A DNA stretch of 35,907 nt from Thermoplasmata archaeon (GTDB lineage: Archaea; Thermoplasmatota; Thermoplasmata; Lutacidiplasmatales; UBA184), in assembly GCA_030037695.1 (NCBI GenBank), contig JASHQF010000007.1, forward strand, positions 1-35,907. Direction: 5' to 3'. The notes under the pieces were generated by a model, which ran no database searches, was not told where the DNA came from, and was given only the letters and a program-made list of their open reading frames with translations. Position numbers and translations under genes: made by a program. Below are positions 30,865 through 35,907 of this stretch, piece by piece; position 1 is the stretch's first letter, and each line of letters starts with the position of its first letter.

Positions 30865-31347
30865 TTGACCGGCAAGGTCGTCCGCACCACCGTCTCGCTC
30901 GAGCCCGAGCTCCTCGCCCAGCTCGATCGCTGGGTCGCCCGCCGGAGCAACCGGAGCCGGTCGGACGCCGTGCGGGACCTCATCCGCCAGCACGCGACGC
31001 GCGAGACCCTCGCCGATCCGGGCGCCGATGCCCTCGGCGCGGTCGCGCTGCTCTACCGGCATACGACCCCGAACGTGCTGCGCCGGCTCACGGCCGTGGA
31101 GCACCGGTGGGGCGATCACGTGCGGTCGACCCAGCACATCCATCTCGAGGGGGATGCCTGCGTGGAGGTGGTCGTGCTGTTCGGCCGCCGCTTCGAGGTC
31201 GCCGCGGCGGCCGAGGAGCTTCGCGGGGTGAAGGGGATCCTGGGCGGCGGCTACCTCTCGGCCTCGCCCTCGGTGGCGGGAGGCACGACCGGCCATCGCC
31301 ACCCCCATCCCCGGACCGCCCGGCGCGGTTCCCCGGGGCCACGGTAG
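30865..31347 (+). CDS. nikR: NikR-type nickel-responsive regulator
   Basis: A 160-residue ribbon-helix-helix repressor. Residues 4-42 form the DNA-binding ribbon-helix-helix (V-V-R-T-T-V-S-L-E-P-E-L-L-A-Q-L-D then S-R-S-D-A-V-R-D-L-I-R). The C-terminal ACT-like domain has the four nickel ligands at canonical spacing: H80, H91, H93 and C99 (E-H-R-W, T-Q-H-I-H-L-E-G-D-A-C). A basic, His- and Gly-rich tail after 132 is longer than in most NikR. The start is probably TTG 30865; no ATG or GTG is available before the conserved strand. The nickel-dependent hydrogenase in this window is a natural beneficiary. The stop overlaps the next GTG by one base (TAGTG). Confidence 0.92.
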   Translation: MTGKVVRTTVSLEPELLAQLDRWVARRSNRSRSDAVRDLIRQHATRETLADPGADALGAVALLYRHTTPNVLRRLTAVEHRWGDHVRSTQHIHLEGDACVEVVVLFGRRFEVAAAAEELRGVKGILGGGYLSASPSVAGGTTGHRHPHPRTARRGSPGPR

Positions 31348-32474
31348 TGCCCCTCTCGCCCGAGACGACCCTCGCCCGCTCGGTCCTCGAGCGGTACCTG
31401 GGAGTCCGCGCGGGCGAGGTCGTGGTCGTGGAGGCGTGGAGCCACGCGCTCCCCTGGGCGCGAGCGTTCGCGCCCGAAGCACGCCGGCTCGGGGCGGACC
31501 CCGTCCTCGCCGTGGAAGACGAGGAAGCGTTCTTCCTCGCGCTCGCGACGGCGCGTCGGGGCGGCGTTCCCCGGACGGCGGAAGCCCTCGCCGAGATCGG
31601 AGATGCGTACGTCTACTTCGGAGGACCGGAGGAGTTCCCCCGCCTCCTGGGCCTCTCACCGTCCGACCGGGCAGGGGTCGTCGACCGGCACGGTGCGGGC
31701 TGGCGTCGGCGGGCCGCCCGGAGGCACCTTCGGGCCGCGCGCCTCGCGATCGCGCAGGCGACGCCGACCGCCGCGGCGCGGTACGGGGTCGATCTCGCCG
31801 CTTGGCGTCGCGAGCTGCTCGCGGCGAGCCTGGTCCCGCCCGGGGCGCTGCGTCACCGGCTCCGCCGCTGGCTGCGACGGGGGGTCCGGGGGCGCTCGGT
31901 CCGGATCACCCACCCGAACGGCTCGGACCTGTCGATCTCCCTCGCACCGCGCCGGTGGCGCGCGGAGATCGGGGACCCGCCGCCGGGTTCGCCGTGGATC
32001 GACGTACCCACCGGCGCGCTCCTGCTGCCGATCCGGCCCGGCGGGACGCGCGGGACCTGGGAAGCGAACCGCGCCAGCTTCGATCGCTTCCAAGAGCCTC
32101 CCGTCGCCCAAGGGGCCCGTTTCACCTTCCGCGACGGCCGGCTCCGCGCGTTCGAGTTCGACCGGGGCGGCGAGACGTTCGCACGGGCGTACGCGGCCGG
32201 AGGACCGGGCCGCGACCGGCCCGCGGCGCTGCTGATCGGCCTGAACCCGGCGATCGACCGGGCGCCCGAGTGCGCCGAGCTCGGCGAACGTTCGATCGCG
32301 CTCCTGCTCGGGAGCAACCGGCGGGCCGGCGGACGAAGCACCACCGGGATCGCCTACCTCTCGGTGCTCGCCGGCGCGGACCTCGAGCTCGACGGACGCA
32401 GCTGGGCGAGCGCCGGCCGGCTCCGCAACGCGGGAGCGCTCCCCCGGTCGGCTACCGCCCGGTCCGCTCGGTGA
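31347..32474 (+). CDS. M29 aminopeptidase-like protein, apparently without its metal ligands
   Basis: A 375-residue protein with the overall plan of M29 (COG2309) aminopeptidases: an N-terminal V-L-E-R-Y-L-G-V-R-A-G-E-V-V-V-V-E, a middle D-V-P-T-G segment, and a C-terminal L-I-G-L-N-P-A-I ... I-A-L-L-L-G-S-N-R-R-A-G-G. In active enzymes the corresponding places carry P-x-G-E, L-G-E, G-T-V-H and H-x-D metal ligands. Here they read P-T-G-A, L-I-G, E-R-S-I and Y-L-S. A non-catalytic or strongly changed role is therefore likely. GTG 31347 overlaps the nikR stop, so the two are co-translated. The 3' end overlaps the MTHFR-like gene (opposite strand) by 23 bases. The alignment was made by eye. Confidence 0.62.
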   Translation: MPLSPETTLARSVLERYLGVRAGEVVVVEAWSHALPWARAFAPEARRLGADPVLAVEDEEAFFLALATARRGGVPRTAEALAEIGDAYVYFGGPEEFPRLLGLSPSDRAGVVDRHGAGWRRRAARRHLRAARLAIAQATPTAAARYGVDLAAWRRELLAASLVPPGALRHRLRRWLRRGVRGRSVRITHPNGSDLSISLAPRRWRAEIGDPPPGSPWIDVPTGALLLPIRPGGTRGTWEANRASFDRFQEPPVAQGARFTFRDGRLRAFEFDRGGETFARAYAAGGPGRDRPAALLIGLNPAIDRAPECAELGERSIALLLGSNRRAGGRSTTGIAYLSVLAGADLELDGRSWASAGRLRNAGALPRSATARSAR

Positions 32475-33387
32475 GGACCGGTGCGATCGCCTCGAGCAGC
32501 CGGCCGGCATCCTCGAGGTGCCGCACCGACAGCTGCTCCACGTTCACCCCGAGCGGGGGACGGACCCCGTCGGCCCGGCCGGCGTCGCGTATCGCCCGCC
32601 AGACGGCGACCGCCCGCTCGATGCTGCGGTGGGACCCTTCCCCGTTCTCTCCCTCCAGGATCGCGCGCTCCGCCTCCTCCGACACGTCCGCGCCGAGCCA
32701 CCGTACGAACTCAAGGTCCGCCTCGTCGGCGACGGGAGCGAGGCTCACGACGACCGCGGCCGGCGGGATCCCCGCCGCCGCGCAGAGCCGGTCGTACTGC
32801 CGGACCAGCTCGACGACCGGGGCGGGATCAAAGACCAGTTGCGTCGTGAAGAACCGAGCTCCGGCGCGCGTCTTCGCGACCATCCGGTGGGGCTCGCCGC
32901 GTCGTTGCGGGATCGCCACGTTGCCCAAGATCCCGCGGGCCCCGGAGAAGATCGGGTGGGCGAGGGCGTTCGCCTCGGCGACCGGCGGGCCGGGGTAGGG
33001 GATGAAGCGGCTGCTCCCCCCGACCAGTACCGCGTGGCGCAGACCGAGGGCGACCGTCTCGCGCGCCCAGGCGCGCAGCGCCTCGGCGTCGGTGAGGTGG
33101 GCTACGACCTTCGTTACGATCGCCTCCGTTCCGGTCCGCGCGGCGAGCTCCTTGGCGAAACCGCGCGGATCGCCCGCGCGGTAGCGTGGCCGCCCCTCGT
33201 GGTTCTCCTCGACGAGCTCCGGGACGTTCACGGCGTCGACCCGGGGCGTCCGCTCGAGCGTACGGACGACCTCCCCGAGCCTCGCTTCCAGACGAGGCGG
33301 CGGCGTACGTGCGGGGGGCGGGACCGGCGCGAAGAACAGGGGAGCCGAGCCGAGCGCGATCTCTAAGGGACGATGCGGAGGGTTCAT
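32452..33387 (-). CDS. Methylenetetrahydrofolate reductase-like flavoprotein
   Basis: The 311-residue TIM-barrel protein matches the MetF superfamily, which reduces methylene-THF (or a related pterin) to the methyl form. Recognisable parts are V-T-K-V-V-A-H-L-T-D (91-100), L-V-G-G-S-S-R-F-I-P-Y-P-G-P-P-V-A-E-A-N (121-140) and G-A-R-F-F-T-T-Q-L-V-F-D (176-187). The usual E-F-F-P-P catalytic strand near the N-terminus appears as F-A-P-V-P-P, with no glutamate at that place, so cofactor or electron donor may differ. ATG 33387 follows a TATA-like GGTTTAAC (33428-33421, minus strand). It can be read with fhs at 332-2014 as part of folate one-carbon metabolism. Confidence 0.78.
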   Translation of the reverse strand: MNPPHRPLEIALGSAPLFFAPVPPPARTPPPRLEARLGEVVRTLERTPRVDAVNVPELVEENHEGRPRYRAGDPRGFAKELAARTGTEAIVTKVVAHLTDAEALRAWARETVALGLRHAVLVGGSSRFIPYPGPPVAEANALAHPIFSGARGILGNVAIPQRRGEPHRMVAKTRAGARFFTTQLVFDPAPVVELVRQYDRLCAAAGIPPAAVVVSLAPVADEADLEFVRWLGADVSEEAERAILEGENGEGSHRSIERAVAVWRAIRDAGRADGVRPPLGVNVEQLSVRHLEDAGRLLEAIAPVLTERTGR

Positions 33388-33556
33388 CGGCCGCGAAGGG
33401 GCGGGCGAGCGACGGACCCCGTTAAACCGTTGCTCCGGAGCCGCCGGTTGCTCGGGGCGCAACGGGGGGACCGTCGGAGCAAGAGACCGACCGACGGATC
33501 GGGCCGCCCGCCGGACGGTCGCCAACCGCTATCCGCCTTCTCCCCGTTCTCGTCCC
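33388..33556. promoter_or_regulatory. Divergent promoter region before MTHFR-like and glycosidase genes
   Basis: GGTTTAAC on the minus strand (33428-33421) is TATA-like for the MTHFR-like gene, about 37 bases before its ATG. On the plus strand CTATCC (33529-33534) lies 28 bases before GTG 33557. No dyad of the GTCA-N8-TGAC type was seen here. Confidence 0.4.
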
Positions 33557-34036
33557 GTGAGCGCCCGACGGATCGGGTCCTGGCTGTCCCTCCTGCGCCA
33601 GTCGATCTCCGTCGGGTACGACTTCGGGGCCCGCCCCCTAGAGGCGCTCCTGTGGGTCGCGGAGACGGTCGAGCGCTCCGTCTACGAGCCGGGCTCGCTC
33701 GTCCGGATCCCGGACGGGTACGCCTTCGCGCTCGCCAATCCTCCGCTCCGCAGCGGGGCGTTCGCCACCGCCCGCCTCGCGATCGACCGGCAGCCGGTGG
33801 ACCCCGCCGACCTCTTCGTGCGCGAGCTCGGACGCCCGTGGCGGAGCGCGGCGTCCCTCTCGCGCGACGACCCCTTGCGGCTCGCCCCCGGCCGCAGGAC
33901 GGAATTCCGGGCCCGGGTCGCCCCCGGGGTCTCCGCGCGGACCGTGGCGTTCCGGCTCGAGCTGGAGAGCGTCGCGATCCCACCCCTCGTCTGGTTCGAA
34001 TTCGAGGATCTCCCTCGCGCGGAGGGCGACCGGTGA
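33557..34036 (+). CDS. Unknown protein coupled to a glycosidase gene
   Basis: A 159-residue protein of no recognised family. Its N-terminal 40 residues are amphipathic (S-W-L-S-L-L-R-Q-S-I-S-V, P-L-E-A-L-L-W-V-A-E-T-V-E). The rest has the alternating hydrophobic pattern of a beta-sandwich (G-S-L-V-R-I-P-D-G-Y-A-F-A-L-A-N, R-T-V-A-F-R-L-E-L-E-S-V). There is no signal peptide or membrane helix. GTG 33557 is preferred because a TATA-like CTATCC lies 28 bases upstream. The stop overlaps the glycosidase start as GTGA, so the two are probably made together; this protein may be a partner or carbohydrate-binding module of the enzyme (inference). Confidence 0.68.
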   Translation: MSARRIGSWLSLLRQSISVGYDFGARPLEALLWVAETVERSVYEPGSLVRIPDGYAFALANPPLRSGAFATARLAIDRQPVDPADLFVRELGRPWRSAASLSRDDPLRLAPGRRTEFRARVAPGVSARTVAFRLELESVAIPPLVWFEFEDLPRAEGDR

Positions 34037-35907
34037 CCGGCGACGCCGGCCCCCAGTTGCTTCGGAGCCTCGCCTCGGCGCTCGTGCTCGACGGGAACGG
34101 CGACGTTCAGCTCGAACGGGAGACCCGGGGAGCCCCGATCGAATGGGGCGGGGTCTACGGCCAGCTGGTCCGGCTCACGGGCCCGTGGCGCCTCACCGTC
34201 GATACCGGTCGCACCGTCCTCACCCTGCCCGAGGGCCGGACCCGCGGCCAGACGGTCGGCGAGCTGTTCCAGACCGTCCACCGCTGGGGCGAGCTCGAGG
34301 CGAGCCAGGAGATCGCCCCGATCCCGGGCGATCCGGGCGCCGTCCGGACCCTTCGCCTCACGTCCCACGCCGCCACCCCGACCCCGGTCCAGGTCGAGAG
34401 CGAGCTCGTTCCGTACCTCCTGCCCGTGCTCGTCGAGGGGATCCGTCCCACCGACTTTCGCGCCGAGACCCGGGCCGAGGAGCTCCGGATCAGCCACAAG
34501 GGGTTCGGGCTCTCGATCCGCTCGTCCGTCGCGCCGTCGTACCTCCTGGTGAACCGGGCCTCGTGGCGAGGCGGAAAGTATGCCGGACCCATCGATCGGT
34601 TCGCCTCGATCCACGAGCTCGTCGTCCCCGCCGGCGGGACCGCCCAGGTGACGTTCGCCGTCCGGGGTGGCTTGGGCCGGGACCTCGACCGGACGCCGCA
34701 CGACCCGTTCCCGCGGCCCGGCGACGCCGCGGCAGAGATCGCCCGGGCCGACTGGTCGTGGCTCGCATCGACCCCACGGATGCGCTTCCCCGACGCCCCC
34801 GAGCTCGAGCGAGGGTACAACCTCGCTCGCCTCGCCCTCCGGCGACTGTTCACGGACCCGGGGGACGACCTCACCGGGCTGGTCGCCGGGTACCCCTGGT
34901 ACGCCTCGATCTGGGGGCGGGACCTGGCCTGGATGCTCCCGGCGGTGATCTGGCTCGGGGACCCTACCTGGGCCGCCCGCTCGATCGCCTCGGCGTTCCG
35001 GTTCCAGGACCGCGCGGAGCTCCCGATGCTCGGCGGGGAGCCGGGGGAGCTCCCGATGCAGCTGTCCCCCGGGCCGATCTTCTTCTACGGCACCTCGGAC
35101 ACGACGCTGTACTTCCCGGAGCTCGTGCTCCGGTTGCTCCGGCACACGGGCGATCCCGAGCTCGCCCGCGCGTGGACGAAGAACGTCGACCGAATCGTGG
35201 CCTGGGGGCTCCGGCGCACGGACCCCCGCACCGGCCTGCTCCGCAACGGCGGCGAGGCCGCCGCGATCGAGGCGGCGACGGCGGCGATCGCGAAGGTGCG
35301 GTACGGGATCGACGCGGTCGACACCACGATCTGGGACTCGGCGGACCGTCGGGATCACGCGATCGACGTGCAGGTCCTCTGGCACGGGGCCCTCCGGGCG
35401 GCCGTCGAGCTCGCGGCCACGATCGGGTCGGAGCGGGACGTCGCCGAGATCGCGGCCCTGTCCGATCGCGTCCGGGCGACGATCCGCTCCGCGTATCCGT
35501 GGGCTGAGGAGGAGTACCTCTACGACAGCGTCCGCGCCGGCCGCCCGGTCGCGGAGCTCCGCCCCAACGCCCTACGCGCGGTGAGCGCGGGCCTTCTCGA
35601 CCCAGAGCTCGCGCGTCGGGTCGTGGCCCGGGCCGCCCGCGACGATCTCACCACCCCGTGGGGGGTGCGCACGCTCTCTTCCCGGGACCCGCGGTACTCC
35701 CCCGAGGCGTACCACGGCGGCCAGGTCTGGACGATCGCGACGGCCTGGGCGGGGGACGCGGCGTTCGCGGTCGGGGACGCCGACCTCGGGGTCGACTATC
35801 TCGGCCGGATCGCCCGTCGCTTGATCGACGAGGGCGGCGGCGCGAACGAGTGCTACCGGGGGGATCGGCCCGAACCGTTCGACTCCTGCTTCCTGCTCGG
35901 TCTCAGC
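34033..35907 (+). CDS. Amylo-alpha-1,6-glucosidase-like (debranching-type) six-hairpin glycosidase, 3' end outside the window
   Basis: The frame is open from GTG 34033 to the window edge, 625 codons without a stop. Residues 1-240 form a beta-rich N-terminal domain. From about 275 an (alpha/alpha)6 barrel begins: L-E-R-G-Y-N-L-A-R-L-A-L-R-R-L-F, A-G-Y-P-W-Y-A-S-I-W-G-R-D-L-A-W-M-L (aromatic and acidic active-site strand), Y-G-T-S-D-T-T-L-Y-F, A-I-D-V-Q-V-L-W-H-G-A-L, L-R-P-N-A-L-R-A-V-S, and T-P-W-G-V-R-T-L-S-S ... A-Y-H-G-G-Q-V-W-T. These match the glycogen-debranching GDE C-domain and related GH15/GH63-like enzymes. It lacks a signal peptide and likely acts on intracellular storage glucan. 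The exact linkage specificity is unknown. Confidence 0.87.
   Translation, partial: MTGDAGPQLLRSLASALVLDGNGDVQLERETRGAPIEWGGVYGQLVRLTGPWRLTVDTGRTVLTLPEGRTRGQTVGELFQTVHRWGELEASQEIAPIPGDPGAVRTLRLTSHAATPTPVQVESELVPYLLPVLVEGIRPTDFRAETRAEELRISHKGFGLSIRSSVAPSYLLVNRASWRGGKYAGPIDRFASIHELVVPAGGTAQVTFAVRGGLGRDLDRTPHDPFPRPGDAAAEIARADWSWLASTPRMRFPDAPELERGYNLARLALRRLFTDPGDDLTGLVAGYPWYASIWGRDLAWMLPAVIWLGDPTWAARSIASAFRFQDRAELPMLGGEPGELPMQLSPGPIFFYGTSDTTLYFPELVLRLLRHTGDPELARAWTKNVDRIVAWGLRRTDPRTGLLRNGGEAAAIEAATAAIAKVRYGIDAVDTTIWDSADRRDHAIDVQVLWHGALRAAVELAATIGSERDVAEIAALSDRVRATIRSAYPWAEEEYLYDSVRAGRPVAELRPNALRAVSAGLLDPELARRVVARAARDDLTTPWGVRTLSSRDPRYSPEAYHGGQVWTIATAWAGDAAFAVGDADLGVDYLGRIARRLIDEGGGANECYRGDRPEPFDSCFLLGLS

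Noticed and set aside
1..35907. CRISPR arrays, tRNAs, rRNAs, insertion sequences or prophage genes.
   Set aside because: No regularly spaced direct repeats, cloverleaf-like sequences, transposase or integrase reading frames, or phage structural genes were recognised by eye.

Overview
This window reads as a piece of a GC-rich archaeal chromosome, most likely from the Thermoplasmatota or a related lineage. The taxonomic call is an inference. It rests on archaeal-style promoters (AT-rich TATA-like boxes about 28-32 bases before start codons, which implies many leaderless transcripts), archaeal families (an ACT-domain amino-acid regulator, a COG2522-type helix-turn-helix, DUF835-like and DUF981-like proteins, NikR), and a LysW-carrier amino-acid pathway. 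GTG and TTG starts are common, genes are tightly packed, and 4- or 8-base start/stop overlaps recur. No rRNA, tRNA, CRISPR array, insertion sequence or phage gene was seen. No stretch longer than about 300 bases lacks a gene.

Layout. 1-2014 (minus): a partial CBS-domain gene coupled to formate-tetrahydrofolate ligase. 2108-2905: an unknown helical protein. 3008-11280 (plus): one long operon with a branched-chain aminotransferase, a group 3b-type NAD(P)-linked [NiFe] hydrogenase (beta, a small cNMP-fold protein, gamma, delta, alpha), its maturation protease, a short HypA-like protein, HypC, an EamA transporter and a DUF6390-like protein. 11387-16377: a GNAT acetyltransferase, a pseudo-receiver protein divergent from a PAS histidine kinase, a DUF981-like membrane protein and a three-domain response regulator. 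16463-17898 (minus): a MoaD/ThiS-like protein and a BNR-repeat protein. 18005-20170 (minus): a metal-homeostasis block with a ZIP-like transporter, a helix-turn-helix/ferritin-like fusion and a DtxR-family repressor. 20408-22332: a PiT-family transporter and a pirin. 22295-30025 (minus): an eight-gene arginine (and possibly lysine) operon, argG-argH-lysW-lysX-lysY-lysZ-lysJ-lysK. 30128-32474: the divergent ACT regulator, NikR and an M29-like protein that appears to have lost metal ligands. 32452-33387 (minus): a methylenetetrahydrofolate reductase-like protein. 33557-35907: a small unknown protein coupled to a partial debranching-type glycosidase.

How the genes fit together. The LysW operon carries the amino group of glutamate (and/or alpha-aminoadipate) on a small acidic carrier, makes ornithine (or lysine), and with ArgG/ArgH completes arginine. 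Ornithine carbamoyltransferase is not in the window. The divergent regulator sits next to a long dyad over its own start codon and is the obvious candidate to control the operon. The hydrogenase would couple H2 to NAD(P)H in the cytoplasm. NikR would sense the nickel it needs. Formate-THF ligase and the MTHFR-like protein at opposite ends suggest folate-type one-carbon metabolism.

The less expected signals are a repeated GTCA-N8-TGAC dyad placed just upstream of TATA-like boxes at several promoters, the long dyad at the arginine regulator, a palindrome wrapped around the TATA box of the DtxR gene inside the end of its neighbour, the HTH-ferritin fusion, the ligand-poor M29 and ZIP proteins, and the MoaD-BNR pair.
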